Source of the DNA: Siphonodentalium dalli
Taxonomy: Eukaryota > Mollusca > Scaphopoda > Gadilida > Siphonodentaliidae
Direction: 5' to 3'
DNA: 64,000 nt
Assembly: GCA_032622095.1 (NCBI GenBank)
Contig: CP136062.1
Coordinates: 200,547,828-200,611,827, forward strand
How positions within the stretch are numbered: position 1 is the first letter of the stretch; every line of letters begins with the position of its first letter. Of this stretch, positions 34,621-47,955 are shown in pieces. The notes beneath the pieces are model-generated. The model saw only the letters and a list, made by a program, of their open reading frames with translations, was not told the DNA's origin and made no database searches. Both the position numbers and the translations under genes were made by a program.

Positions 34621-36785
34621 AAACGAGTGAAATTGATATAATTTAAACTGAATATACAAATATTTTATGTATACATGTGTAATAGCCACCGGTCACAGGC
34701 AACTACAATACCCCGGCTCTTCGTATACCACACATTGTGGCAATCGAGTTAGATTTGGCTCTATATATATATAACATAGGCGTGGTCAGCTCACAATGAA
34801 AGTACTAATATAAAGTACAATGAATATACTCTTAAAGTATAACGAGGCTCTCGGATTAAAAAAAATTGGCCAGACCCACATCCAGATTTATAAAGGATGA
34901 GGGCAGTTTTCACGCTATTATATTGCCTGTTGACATACAGTAGTACCAAGCAGAACTAATAAACACTCGGCTACTATATACATGTACCAAGCTCAGATTT
35001 CGCAGTGCACTATTTACTGAGCACTATTAAATGTTTCGTTATTCTATTTTGCTTCATTCCAATATTGCGGTCTTAATTAAATCACTTAAAAATAGTTAAT
35101 TTCATTCATTTGGACCCTAAAATACACCTTTATATGATCTCTTTCCTATTATTTTCTTTGTACTTGATATAGCTTGGTATTGTTTGGTATATATACATGT
35201 AGTATGACCAGATTTAACTTTTAAGTGACTTTGTGAGCGAATTAGTTTTGCATCACTTACAATTATGGAATTTCTTCCAGGTAATTAATTCAATGTTTAT
35301 TATGATATCGGCTATGAGACTGATAATAATAATCACAAAATAACATAACAAATGAATATTATCCAAATTACGGTCAAATGTTTGGACTCAAATGGCCATC
35401 AGTTGGGAAAACAAATCAAATGAATGCCTCAGGTAGAGGTCTGACTACTAGTAGGTGCTCTGTTGGTGGTTGTTGACTTGTTGGTTGCTCAAAAGAACAT
35501 GAAAGGTTGAAGGAGGGCATGAAAGGTGTTGAGATTGTATAGAACGTGTCTGTAGCGTTCTATATCTATACAAAGTTTCCAAAGATGGTCTTGGATTGTC
35601 ATCATGGCGTGTTGGAGAGACAGGTCGAATTTGACGGTGTGGATCGAGTATGAAAGGCAAGGTTTCATCACGATCTAGATGTTATAACTAAGAAAACATT
35701 GCGGACTTCACAATTAGCCTACATAAACACTACACTATTTCAATCAAATTAAGTTACTGACTTCACAATGAATTAGCCAACATAAACACTACTCAATCAA
35801 ATTAAGCCGATTTAATCACTTCTAATTATTAATGGGGCCGATTTATCTGGGGCTGACTTCGTATGGGGCCGACTTTGAGCGTCAGAATGAGTCAGAACAT
35901 CAAAAAGTTCCCAGATTGTGTATTGGTGGAATATGATCTCTATGGGTGTAGATAAAGTAGAGCGAGACTAATGTCAAGTCATGGCATGATCTATACTATA
36001 GTCTATAGCCTACCATCAAGTTGCATGATTCCCCATGAATGACATCTTTCAGAGTAGCAACCTCACTTCCACAGTTTCATTTCCAGTGCCTATCTGGACA
36101 CATGTTAAATCGCAATGTTTATTCTATTGTAAACTCACTTTTATACCAGGATTATTTCCTTTTTCACACTATATATGACAACTAACTGTTATTCTATTTA
36201 CTTTTGTAAGTATTCTTATACTCCATTTGTTCATATTTATTTGCATCTTCCTGAAATTAGGGATGGTACGACACGCTAATATCGCGATATGGTACGAATC
36301 GCGATACTCCGTTCGCGATTTATTACAGTCATGTAACTTATGTTTAAGATGATTTCCATTTGATAAACAGTAATATGTTGCTGAATAAATATAAAAAAAT
36401 TTAATACTAATAGTATTAAGAATTTAATAATAATATTTCATTGAAAGCAACATAACTCTAAACAAATTATTGCTTTGATAATTGCATGACCCTTGAGTGG
36501 GGCCTGGACTACGCGTGCTTAACCAAATACAGTTCAGTGTAAGATGACTTAGATGTTATTTTTAGTATATTATTTATGGCTTAAATTCTGTGGAACCGGG
36601 TGGAACTGTAAATAACAAGAGGTACGCTGTCGCGTGGCATTTGCCCCCGACCGTAGCAATTTGGATTAAGCATGGACGAAACTGCGGATAACCGAGGTCT
36701 ATATGACCATTCCAAAAGAAGTTCGTACAGAAATGTTGACTAAAAACGACAAAACAAGCGATCTGGAAACCCAAAAACAAGCGAA
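34621..36785. other. No gene seen; short duplication inside
   Basis: A diverged direct duplication of about 55 bp ('gacttcacaat...agccaacataaacactac') at 35704-35816, and a lone 'gggatggtacgacacgctaa' terminus near 36262 that may be one end of a hAT-like element. No supported coding frame. Confidence 0.4.
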
Positions 36786-36789
36786 AATT

Positions 36790-37710
36790 CAAATTTTCTA
36801 AGTTGAAAAAAGGGCCATAACTCTGGCAAAAATCATCAGATCATACCCAAATTCGCACTTGACATGTATTTTCATATAGCTGAATACGGGATTTGCAATC
36901 GTACCACCAAAGCTCACGCTATCATCTGGAAACCCAAAAAAACAAGAGAAAAATTGAATTTTCTAAGTAAAAAAAGGGCCATAACTCTGGTGAAAATGGG
37001 TGGACGAAACCCGCGCTATGCACGTAGCTGTTCCCCCGTGCTGCTCTATCACCATACCAAATATCAGCTAAATCTGCCCAGCGGTTGCTGAACAATAATG
37101 CAAAATGTTTGTACGGACGGACAAAATTCAAATTTTCTAAGTTGAAAAAAGGGCCATTACTCTGGCAAAAATCATCAGAGCATACCCAAATTCGCACTTG
37201 ACATGTATTTTCATATAACTGATCCACAAAAATACGGGATTTGCAATCGTACCACCAAAGCTCACGCTATCATCTGGAAACCAAAAAAAAACAAGAAAAA
37301 AAAATGAATTTTATAAGTAAAAAAAGGGCCATAACTCTGGTAAAAATGGGTGGACGAAATCCGCGCTATGCATGTAGCTGTTCCCCCATGCTGCTCTACC
37401 ACCATACCAAATATCAGCTAAATCTGCCCAGCGGTTGCTGAACAATAATGCAAAATGTTTGTACGGACGGACAAAATTGAATTTTCTAAGTCAAAAAAGG
37501 GCCATAACTCTGGTGAAAATGGGTGGACGAAACCCGCGCTATGCATGTAGCTGTTCCCTCATGCTGCTCTATCACCATACCCGGTACCAAATATCAGCTA
37601 AATCTGCCCAGCGGTTGCTGAACAATAATGCAAAATGTTTGTACGGACGTACGGAAGTACGGATGGAGACGTCGACTATATACCCGCCGAATTCAAGTCG
37701 GGGGCATAAT
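36790..37710. repeat. Composite tandem array with GGAC tracts
   Basis: A two-part unit of about 341 bp repeats twice, followed by half a unit: starts near 36794, 37135 and 37478. Units share 'gggccataactctggtgaaa' and 'gcccagcggttgctgaacaa' and each ends in 'gtttgtacggacggacaaaa'. The last tail is longer (tacggaagtacggatgg) and closes with 'acccgccgaattcaagtcgggggcataa'. Short frames repeat because the unit repeats. Confidence 0.88.
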
Positions 37711-39008
37711 AATCATGATAGTGGTAATAACAAAGCACACTGGTGACACTTAGCTCAAAGTGTGAAAATGCGGTTCAATGAAAAAGAACAAAACTGTCAC
37801 TATCTATCACACGGACACACCATTGAACAAATGTCAAAACAATTCCACCCTTCCCTTCCATTATCAATGACTCAATGTCAATTCGCAACTAATTATATAC
37901 TGTGTATATACACAGTGACAACATAACGTTATGCAACAGTATGCATACTGCAGTCATCCACTTACTGCACTGAGTGAACTCAACTAACACACCGTGGCAC
38001 AGAAGGAAGCCATTGACTGAGACATCAAAGATACGGATGTAATTTGACACCCTGTCCGTTCACACTCAATTCCCGACCCTGATTGTTCAATCAAGAAGTT
38101 GTCACAGTGTGGGATGTATTTATTCTGATAACAATGCAGTCACATGCTCAGTGAGTTGGAATACCTTTCTGTTTGTGAAGTGTGTACTTAGCAATTGGTA
38201 GAGCCCGAAGCCGCCATCGCACGCCGCCGCCGCCAGCCATATTGGCCACAAGCCGTCGCCAGCCATATTATCTCTAACGCCAGCCACATTTAAAAATCTC
38301 CGCCACCAGAATTGTAAAATGGCTGAGCCATGTGCATGGGCTTATATGTCAAGCACAACTGTACTGTGAATCGCAAAGAACTAAACCGCATTTCCTAATA
38401 TTGGCATATACTCGCATGGACACGGCATGGTTGTTATATTATCAGAACACCGGGCCCCTTAGTGTGGAATAGACTACCCCAATGCATGCTTTCATATAAC
38501 TGAATGGGCGCATCCATTCGGTATTGAAAGGGTTAAAATATAAATTGTTTATATCGACAACACCCAGTCTCGGACATTGCTGGCATTTGTCAATATATAT
38601 TACACATAAGAATAGAAAATAGTTTGAAATATTATATATCATTACTATCGGGTTCATCATTCAATGGTGCATGCATATATCGCAAGATGGCAGTGATGGT
38701 AGCAGTCTGAAGTCGACAGAAGTCCCAAATGTAACTACTTATACCGATTAGATGGGAAACTACATAGTATATCCATACCAGTCCTTCGTGAATTTTCGCC
38801 ATAATGGAAAAGCCCAACATCAAAAGATTACGTGTGGTCTGGAATTCTACGGGTTCACCACAAACGCTAAAAAAACGGCGTCTATAACCGGTAACAGGGG
38901 GTTAGGAACATTTCGGAAACGAGAATACACTGAATGACAACATCTCAGCCGGCTCAGCCGCCATATTTCGTCAGCCACGAACGTCGTGACTGAGCCGGCT
39001 TAGCTAGC
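37711..39008. other. Possible repeat-bearing spacer, no gene
   Basis: GCC-rich patches ('cgccgccgccagccatattg' near 38220 and 'cagccgccatatttcgtcag' near 38955) occur on both sides of other unique sequence. No supported frame. Confidence 0.4.
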
Positions 39009-39010
39009 TA

Positions 39011-39759
39011 CTCTAGTGATCCGAATAACCGTACCCGTACGATTGTTAATTTTGGAGAAAAAATCCACCCCCTACGATTCTTATTCAAGCCCCTACGATT
39101 ATTTAATTTTGATCACCCATACTCCATGAATGATCGCATTATTCGTAGTTTTTAATCAAATGGCATGCATGAAACGGAATACGTTCAAAGAATTCGCGCA
39201 ACCGTCTGGCATCGCAATATAATCAATGATTTGATCCATGGGAAGTAACTCCATCCTCGCACGTGTCGCTATTTTGCAATTCGTGCGACCCTATTGCAAT
39301 AGACAGACCCCCCTCTGCGGGTATTGTTTATCGTTCAGTGAGGCGAACAAAGGTGACAACGCGTTATGTCTGTGTTTTTTTTACAATTGACGCGTTATTA
39401 ACTAAGAAGTTAATCAACGTCTGGGGCTCACGTTTGAAAGTTTCTTTAATTAGAACACAATTGAGTAGTTGGTGGACCGATTCCGACCAAAGAAAATTAA
39501 TAGCATTGACGCAGTGTTCTCCGTTCAAATCAATGACATTGAAAAGGTTCTGCAAGAACCAGACGTTGTCCGTGCTGGGTCGAGGAGTGTTTATTATAAG
39601 TTTTTGTTTGATAATTAAATCAGTGTTCTTCAATGATCTCCTTTTTCATTGACATTTCCACCCCCTACTATTATTCCGACCCCTACTATTATTAAAATTT
39701 GGCAAATTTTCCACCCCCTACTATTATTCCGACCCCTACTATTATTCGGATCACTAGAG
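39011..39759. mobile_element. TA-flanked element with TIR CTCTAGTGATCCGAATAA
   Basis: TIR at 39011 and its complement ending 39759, TA at 39009-39010 and 39760-39761; 749 bp. Both ends carry subterminal arrays of 'ccccctac(t/g)attatt'. Frames inside (39263-39652 plus, 39364-39633 minus) are unrecognised. Its TIR matches that of 62715-63673 at about 14 of 18 bases. Confidence 0.82.
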
Positions 39760-39814
39760 TAACCAGCCACGAAAATCGGTTGAGCCAGCCATGAAAACTA
39801 TTTGTCGTGGCTTC

Positions 39815-40140
39815 GGGGTCTAGCAATTGGGGCCCATGTTACTGAAACCGTGCCAGTGCGTGGTCACTGTCTCACTGATAATCGGGCTTTTATTTCACCC
39901 ACTATAGGCCACTATATGGCGCAAAATATGACGTCATCACGTTCGGGATTAAGAGGTCGATGTCATGCTCCAAAATTGACATCGTTTATCAACTTACTAG
40001 TATATTGGAATATAATTCGAGCATTCTAGATAAAGAAATTGGTCAGAAAACTAAGATTATTAGATGAATTAATTTCAAATTAAAATTCAAGTTGGTTTTC
40101 ATCATCCATCAACTCAGAAAAATGAGATTAACCTAATACA
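39815..40140. repeat. Direct duplication, left copy
   Basis: 'tagcaattggggcccatgtt ... gagattaacctaat', about 325 bp. The right copy is 40193-40975 and is split by about 460 bp of other sequence. Confidence 0.8.
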
Positions 40141-40192
40141 ATACGGTCACATGCTCAGTGAGTTAGAATAACTTTCTGTTTGTGAAGTGAGC

Positions 40193-40975
40193 ACTTAGCA
40201 ATTGGGGCCCATGTTACTGAAACCGTGCCAGTGCGTGGTCAGTGGTCACTGTCTCACTGATAATCAGGCTTTTATTTCACCCATTATAGAGCGTTCTTAA
40301 TCACGTGATTGGATACGGGACACGCCGCCATGTTGGAGGTATAGACGTCCATAAGCAAGCACTGAGTTAATAGGATTAATTAAGAAAGCTACTTTTAAAA
40401 CCTCTCGTTATGGCTTGGACGGAATTAGTTACAATATTTGCCGAGGTAAATCAACGAAAATTTACCGATACCGAGATTGAAATGTCAATACCGCCCATCT
40501 CTAATGTTTAAAGTTTGAATAGCAGAAATTTGAAGTCAATATCACCACGGTGTTATAGCAGATTCATGTACATATATAACGAACGAACACTTCACATAAA
40601 AAGTACTCGCGGCGCAATTAATATTCATAACACATCATCGATCGGGACTATACTATTTCGAATTTTTAGTTTGTAATTTTATATGTGCGCACAACCATTA
40701 ACAAAACAATTGAGAGGCATGATACACGAAAGAGATACACTTGATTATAATGAATATGGCGCGAAATATGACGTCATCGCGTTCGTGACTAAGACGTCGA
40801 CGTCATGCTCCAAAATTGACTTCGTTTATCAATTTATATTGGAATATAATTCGAGCATTCTAGATAAAGACATTGGTCGGAAACCTAAGATTATTTGATA
40901 AATTAATTTCAAATTAAAATTCAAGTTGATTTTCATCATTCATCAACTCACAAAAATGAGATTAACCTAATCTTA
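40193..40975. repeat. Direct duplication, right copy, interrupted
   Basis: Its first part (40193-40292) and last part (40754-40975) match 39815-40140 at about 90%. The intervening 40293-40753 has no counterpart on the left. Within the insert, ATG at 40410 opens a short frame ending at a donor-like GAG|gtaaat, too little to call a gene. Confidence 0.75.
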
Positions 40976-40993
40976 TTCATTGAGGCTCCCATG

Positions 40994-41080
40994 AAAAGCT
41001 GGCTACAAATGTGATCGTCATAGAAAAGCTGGCTACATTTGTGATCGATTTAATAAGCTGGCTATGAATGTGATCGATGC
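40994..41080. repeat. Short tandem repeat 'aagctggctacaaatgtgatcg', three units
   Basis: Three diverged units of about 33 bp. Confidence 0.7.
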
Positions 41081-41084
41081 CTTG

Positions 41085-42400
41085 TGACAATGACCCCATC
41101 AGCGATAATAATTAATACAGGTATCAGTGATATTAATATCATAATTGAAAATGTTGACATTGTCCACTTTTTGGACGATGCATAAACCGTTTAACGGCAT
41201 AACAACAACCTCGTCTATTTCTTTGTCTGTTTTGCCAAAAATAAAATAAATTTCGGCAATAGGTTAAACTACGTAGATACGGGCAATCTTCGTGTTCGCA
41301 TCAAAGTCAAAACAATAATCACCTCATAGACAACACCATCTGCCGCCATAACGTGAAAGAAACCCGACAGCGCTCATCGTCCAATGATTTGTTCAAAACG
41401 GAAATACGGAACGAAACGAAACTCAGTGCTCAGACTCTTGACTTGCCTGGTCAAAATTCAGTGCATCCATTGCATGACCGTGTCTTGTAAATTATTGTCA
41501 ACTGCTAGAATAATTAATAATTTCACGCAACGCTCCAATCACCAAATATAGCTTATTGTCTTCAATGTCTTGGCACTATATATGAGAGGACTCTTCATTT
41601 GTATTATAAACGTTGAGTTAGATTTTTAATTGCATATGATAATAATATATTATAATGAAGAATAAAGCAGTCACAAATATTCCCGTCCAACAGCTGAGCC
41701 CAATGAAAATAAATGTTGATATGCAGTGTGGTCCATTCTGAAAGCAGGGAGCAATCAGCTGGAATTAGGCCACAGTGCATGTTAAGAGATATATATGGTG
41801 GTCACCTTTGAGTTGGTTATGAAGTTATGAACCCATGACCCAGAACTCGTCTCAGCCCAAATTTTCACTGATCAACATGCGCATGACATGAACATTCTCA
41901 AATGTAGAAAATTATGTATGGGTAGTTGCCTTTCTAAATGGAAATACTCATTATGTGTCACGAATCAAGAATTAATTCTCCTTTCGTGATCTTCAGATAT
42001 CATGGATATATGAACTTCACTTTTGAAAACAGTATATATTACAGAAGTTCTTGCGGGTACCGTACCGGCAAACATGCAGTGACATTTTAAATATTTGTCA
42101 TGCCATAAAAGTAAAGTAAATGAGGTTATAATATCCAATGTGTTCATGATTCTTAAATAGTGTGTCACAATAATCGCTTGTACCAAATTTCACAAAGGAC
42201 TTCCTGACAGATTTTGAGAAAATAATTTTGAAATACCCAAACGGGGTCTGCACACAAAAGTGCTGAAAATAAAATGACACACAACAAGAGACCCATGATG
42301 CACCACCCCTTTCGCGCAAAACATAATTTATTGTTTTCATCCGACAAATTTGGTACACACGTAGGCCTACCCCCTGTTTCCATGATTTTTACACTTACAG
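41085..42400. other. No gene seen
   Basis: AT-rich single-copy sequence. Overlapping minus frames at 41965-42383 lack domains and splice support. Confidence 0.4.
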
Positions 42401-42403
42401 ATG

Positions 42404-42792
42404 CTTTTTTTATACGCCCGTTTGAAAAAAAACAGTCGTATTATGTAAATGGGTTGCCCGTCCGTCCGTCCGCTTTTGGTTTCCGGATGATAACTTTAGA
42501 TTGAATCGAGTGAGCTGAACCAAATTTGGTATATTAGTTTACCACCCCAAAATACAGATCAAGTTCGAATATGGGTTTCGTCCGCATGATTTTGACTGAG
42601 TTATGCCCCTTTTTCGACTTAGATTTTACCTTATTTGCGGTTTACGGATGATAACTTTAGATTGAATCGAGTGAACTGAACCAAATTTGGTTCAAATCAA
42701 GTTCAAATATGGGTTATGTCTATACATGCCCCACTCTACTCCAGAAACACGGGCGTATTATGCCACGCCCCGACGGCGTACGTGCTCTTGTT
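42404..42792. repeat. GTCC-headed repeat (GGAC array class, reverse orientation)
   Basis: Begins 'tatacgcccgtttgaaaaaa', then 'cccgtccgtccgtccg' and two units sharing 'ggatgataactttagattga', and ends 'acgggcgtattatgccacgc'. This is the GGAC-tailed architecture read from the other strand, with 'acgcccgt/acgggcgt' at the two ends. Confidence 0.75.
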
Positions 42793-42799
42793 AATAATA

Positions 42800-43668
42800 T
42801 ATTGACAATTTAAACTTTAGGCCTATATATAGTCATCACCTTAATGCTGACTAATGTATATCTCTCCGTGATAGAATATTTGATGCAGATAAAGTTATTT
42901 CTCTGTTAACCGTGTAGCTTGACAAAGATTTGACTTTGCTAATTTGCAATTAAAATTTTGATTCAAAGGTCTGATTATAGGCCCACACCTTTAAATATGT
43001 GTTGCTTACGAATGTGATTGTTCTATCTTGTATTTTTGTTCTATCTTGTATTTTTATACAATTTAAAGTGGAAGGGAATGTGTATGTTTTCTATAATGCG
43101 AGAGAAAAGCGGCGAGGATCTAGAGAAGAACACCAGCAACAGAGAATCCTTTGCGAAAATAGTCTACTATAGTTTCGGATTAAGATTCGTTAGGACCTGC
43201 GGGTGTGAATAAAATATTTTGTACAGATTCATGTATTTGACCACTCCTATTTTGATGGCCAAATGGGTGGATATTTAGAAAGAGTATTCTTCCCTGTTCT
43301 GTGCTGCTATTAAAAACTTCTTGATTATATCTGTCTTCAGATCCAGAGTATGGGATAATTAACTGGAAAATATAGAGCAAAAAATATATATGATTATAAC
43401 ATATAAAACATATCCTGTTAATATATAATGAACACGATATCAGTGTCCTGAGATAACTAGATCGATGTGCTCCACTAAATAATGACCCAATTTATGCAGA
43501 TTGATGCATATGATAAGTGTTCAACTGCTAATGACATTAGTGATTATATCATATGCCACGAATCTCTCTAAGTGCTGTTATCTGCAAGGACGGTCCTAGT
43601 TATGCATTTAGGCTATTGCAAACATGGTGCCAATCCTGTTGCGTCGAGGTTTTAAATTATCTCAGGAT
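42800..43668. other. No gene seen
   Basis: AT-rich sequence. An 18-bp duplication ('ttctatcttgtatttttg') lies near 43020. No supported coding frame. Confidence 0.4.
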
Positions 43669-43672
43669 TTAA

Positions 43673-44255
43673 AGGGGTACTGTACGCCAAATGTTGTTGT
43701 TGGTTTCTATAGTCTCCGAGTCATGGAATAAGGTAACAATTTTTTCATTATTTGAAAGTCTGTTGAGTACGAAGTAGTGTTACGGGTGACAAATTTACCG
43801 GAATGCAAAAATACAAATTGTCGTTGTCGAGTAATTTTTGTACAGTTTTCAACCAAATGAATCAAATAAAAGTTATATTATAGGCATACTAGTCCCATAT
43901 AATCATTTAAGTTATTGTATCGTCGCTAGTCAGTGAGTGACTTGAGTGTTCTCCCCGTATCATTATAATATTTTAAGCAATCGTGTGTGCGATCGGTTTA
44001 ACATCCAGTATCCCTCAATTACTTTATTTTGATTACGGAAATTCGTAATTTAATTGACGCCATTTTATGGCTCCAGTCATAAATTCAATTTATATCAAAT
44101 TATTAACTTTTAAATTATTAAATTTTAAGATAGCATATTAACCTGAGCGTTTACAGAATACATCTTCGACTCAAATTACTTATGTTTCTATATATTATCG
44201 ATATTAGATCGTTGTTGTCACCGGAAATTTAATGCAAATGGCGTACAGTACCCCT
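43673..44255 (+). mobile_element. 583-bp TTAA element, copy 1
   Basis: TIR AGGGGTACTGTACGCC, flanked by TTAA (43669-43672 and 44256-44259). The interior is AT-rich with no coding capacity. TTAA duplication suggests piggyBac-type mobilisation. An almost identical copy lies in reverse orientation at 44430-45012. Confidence 0.9.
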
Positions 44256-44429
44256 TTAACAATTTGGGTGTATATTTTGTCTTTCCCTTCCTTCTTTTTC
44301 CAAATGAATATATAGTTCCTTATAATAGCCTGTATATCTGAGGTGGGGTACTAGGGGTAGGGTGGTAATTGGTATAGTATGCCTATTTATAAAAAATATT
44401 TGAATATATCACTTATCAAATATATTTAA

Positions 44430-45012
44430 AGGGGTACTGTACGCCATTTTCATTAAATTTCCGGTGACAACAACGATCTAATATCGATAATATATAGAAA
44501 CATAAGTAATTTGAGTCGAAGATGTATTCTGTAAACGCTCAGGTTAATAGGCTATCTTAAAATTTAATAATTTAAAAGTTAATAATTTGATATAAATTGA
44601 ATTTATGACTGGAGCCATAAAATGGCGTCAATTAAATTACGAATTACCGTAATCAAAAATAGTAATTGAGGGATACTGGATTTTTAAACCGATCGCACAC
44701 ACGATTGCTTAAAATATTATGATGATACGGGGAGAACACTCAAGCCACTCACTGACTAGCGACGATACAATAACTTAAATGATTATATGGGACTAGTATG
44801 CATATAATATAACTTTTATTTGATTCATTTGGTTGAAAACTTTACAAAAATTACTCGACAACGACAATTTGTATTTTTGCATCCCGGTAAATTTGTCATC
44901 CGTAACATGACTTCGTACTCAACAGACTTTCAAATAATGGAAAAATTGTTACCTTATTCTCCGATTCGGAGACTATAGAAACCAACAACAACATGTGGCG
45001 TACAGTACCCCT
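44430..45012 (-). mobile_element. 583-bp TTAA element, copy 2 (inverted)
   Basis: Same length and termini as copy 1 but reverse-complemented; TTAA at 44426-44429, TTGA at 45013-45016. A few base changes separate the copies. With 174 bp between them, the pair forms a giant inverted repeat. Confidence 0.9.
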
Positions 45013-45420
45013 TTGACATACATGAATAGTTAATGTGACATATTTTGTCAGATACAACACTGCGAAACAGAACGCCGGTGTTCAAAAATACGCGGAACTG
45101 AATGACACGTCACATTATTTTCAGATAATAAAACGTGTTCTATTCATGCAGAACATAACGTGTTCCAACCACACAAGTGTCGCCACCAGTACATTGAAGC
45201 AGACGCATGTCGACTCATCATTTTGAAAGGCGGGTTGTATGTGAAGTTCTTGTCATTTCTTTTTTTAAATTTTAAAACGTCGAAGCAGCAGATGGTATAT
45301 GATATGTGATAGGCTATGGATGTTGGTTGTCCAAACGCGTAGGATTTGCAGTGTAGTCTTTGTGATGTTGTGACCGATAATTTTTCATTCTTTCTTGAAC
45401 ACTTCACAACTTACCATAAG

Positions 45421-45479
45421 CACTGGGGGTAAGCTGCTCCATGGGAAGCGGTTCGCTTGTGATAAAAGCTCCAGTGCGC
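45421..45479. repeat. 57-bp inverted repeat, left copy
   Basis: 'cactgggggtaagctgctcc ... agctccagtgcgca'. Nearly identical in reverse at 48966-49024, 3.5 kb away. Confidence 0.85.
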
Positions 45480-46542
45480 AGTTTACAATGCGACGGTGCG
45501 TCTGTGATTATTTTGTGAAAAAGGAAACCGAAGTATTGAAAATGGTACGTATTATCTTTATAAACAGCATTATTCTATGGAACGTCGGTCACAAATGACC
45601 AACATGCTTCAACTGTGATGTACATATCGCATTTATTCGAACACATTTCCATACCACGCAAAAGCAGCTGATTTATCACTTCAAAACCTGATTGTGTAAC
45701 GAGAAAATTCTTAATAACATGATATTTTGTGTATGAAAATGAAATAATCTGAATAATGTCCCGTATCAATTGCTATAACAAACATCTCCGCCGTGCGACT
45801 GTTGTTGGCTTTGGTGTCTCAAACAATTAAATACTGAGAAAAATGCATTTTTACACCACCACGTGGACGCTCCAGTTCGTATTTCCAAAAGCGCCAGCGC
45901 GTAGACCGCCTGGATTGGTGGGCTCCAGTGCGCATTTTAAAAGAGATTTAGGGAATTGCAAAGGTGAAAACGATCGAAACAAGTTCGTATTTATTATTTC
46001 AATCACATTGGCATTATTGGAGCCTAAAACATGACAATTATCGTGTGGTGTTTCCGTGAATTATCAGTACTTATATACCAATAGTTTATCCTATTATATA
46101 CTCCAATCGATATGTATTTGAATGTACATGCAGTCCTGTGTGATTCACATGTATTTGTACGGATATAATTAAAACTATTCGTTTGTTGTCAGCCTAATTG
46201 ATTTCGAATACATAGTGGGTTGATCATGTATGCATATTACGATGTGAGAGATTGACAATTACATGCATGTATTTGAATAATTAATCTTGCAAAATAATAG
46301 TCGATATGTGGCTTGTGTAAGTCATAACACAATATGGATGTGCCATTATATATAAATGGCACGAAAACGGCATGTATGACCTATTAAAGGCAGACAATCT
46401 GATCAGGTGGCCCTCGTATAATCAGATTCCAACAACAACAAAAACATTTCTCAAAAGACGCTTTAGTTATTATAATCAACTAATTGCAAAAAATAATGCC
46501 AAATACATGCAATTATGGATGCATTTTATAACTTTTCAGAAA

Positions 46543-46730
46543 CAACAAGGTGTTATCACTGCCGAGAAAAACAAGAAAATGGCCGCGGTGCAATTCGGCA
46601 CACCATGCAAGCGCACCCATGGTATCTGAAGAACTTGGCGGTGCTGGTGTTAGAAAATGGCAGGGAAACCACGGGGATCATTGAATCCTCCATTGATATA
46701 AGCGACCCTTCCATACCCGCATACATCTGA
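46543..46730 (+). CDS. C2H2 zinc-finger fragment (possible exon of a mobile-element gene)
   Basis: A splice acceptor 'tttataacttttcag' ends at 46542. The following frame reads TTRCYHCREKQENGRGAIRH and TMQAHPW..., with C-x2-C-x12-H-x4-H, the exact C2H2 zinc-finger spacing, and stops with TGA at about 46730 after IPAYI. No companion 5' exon could be placed. It lies between the two 57-bp inverted repeats and upstream of the basic ORF at 47956, so both may be remains of one gag-like gene. The family assignment rests on the motif and position only. Confidence 0.4.
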
Positions 46731-47299
46731 AATGACAATAACGAAATAATAATTAATAAACGCAAGATAATCAAGTATAATTATGGGTGGAGTGTCTTCA
46801 TTGCGGGTGGGCAATATTGGGCAACTCAATTTGCAATGCAGGGGTCCAGGAATTTTTTGTTTTAATTTATCATATTATTTTCTCAAAATACTATAATAAA
46901 TTAAAATCATATATATTCCCGGACCCCTGTGATTTGCACTCCACCCGGAGTTGAAAGACATTCATATTTACAACATATATTTCAGATACTTTCAAATATA
47001 TGGGGGTATATCGTTGGAGTTCCAACCAGTTACAGACCTGTTTCAGGTAACAGTCAGAATATTCAAGCTCAAGAATGTGCAAAAGGAAAGTCTTTAAGTT
47101 GAGAAAAAATGTGCTCCAAAGTGGGGGATACAGTTGGAAATTTGAAGTTTGACACCCACCCAAACCAAGACCCTCTAGTCACGTCCCTGACATTCCCAAT
47201 CCTGCATCAAGGTGTGATGAATACAGTGTTTGCTTTTACTGAAGCAGCACATCGATACGAGTTCAACGTATTCCCAACTAAAATAAATGTCTAATAATC

Positions 47300-47955
47300 A
47301 TCATTACATTCGTACTAACGAAGCCATATCACCACTATATATATATGGTGTTATGATTCTGTGAAGAATGCACTGCAAATGATATGAATATGATTATTAT
47401 ATTATAGTAATTATAATTATTATATATACTAATGTCTAATTATCGTAATTACATTCGTATCATTTGTATTACGAAATTCTTAATTGTCATAATTACATTC
47501 GTATTCAGATATTTATAATATAAATGATATATAATATTAATTACAACATAAAACACAAGCTAATTGAAGAAAATGACTCTGAGGAAAGCGCACACCACCT
47601 TCTGTAGTTTTCGGTTGTCAGAATGTTGATTATCCTGTCAAAAATAAGTCAATTACGATTCCATGACACCTACGCACTGGCGCTTTATTTCATCACAACC
47701 GCACACGATGTGTAACCTGTTATCGCAATGGCACTGTGGCTTTTTGTCATGATTTGAAAGCTTTCTGGCATTGTTGTAAATGAGCAGAATACATCGACAC
47801 TGATTGGGGATTAGTAGATGACGTTTTAGCTTTATTGTTCAATATTGTTCACGCTCAAATAAGCTTTTAAATACGCTCTATTCACCAGGTTACTTTCGCT
47901 ATTTTCCCATAGTAAATGCATAGGGAATGTTTTTCAACAATGTTAAACGGGTATT
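47300..47955. other. AT-rich repetitive spacer, no gene
   Basis: 'attacattcgtat' recurs three to four times between 47305 and 47510, with 'taattatcgtaattac' style words. Nothing coding is supported. Confidence 0.5.

Noticed and set aside
36864-37746. Repeated frame KRAITLVKMGGRNPRYACSC in three copies
   Set aside because: The frame is conserved only because the repeat units are young; it is interrupted at each unit end and contains GGAC tract sequence.
39263-39652. 129-codon plus ORF as a transposase of the TA-flanked element
   Set aside because: No DDE/DDD-type spacing or helix-turn-helix seen; too short, and an 89-codon frame overlaps on the other strand.
46372-46629. 85-codon plus ORF overlapping the zinc-finger fragment
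   Set aside because: It is in a different frame from the C2H2 motif and reads across the acceptor; the shifted frame starting after 46542 is the better candidate.
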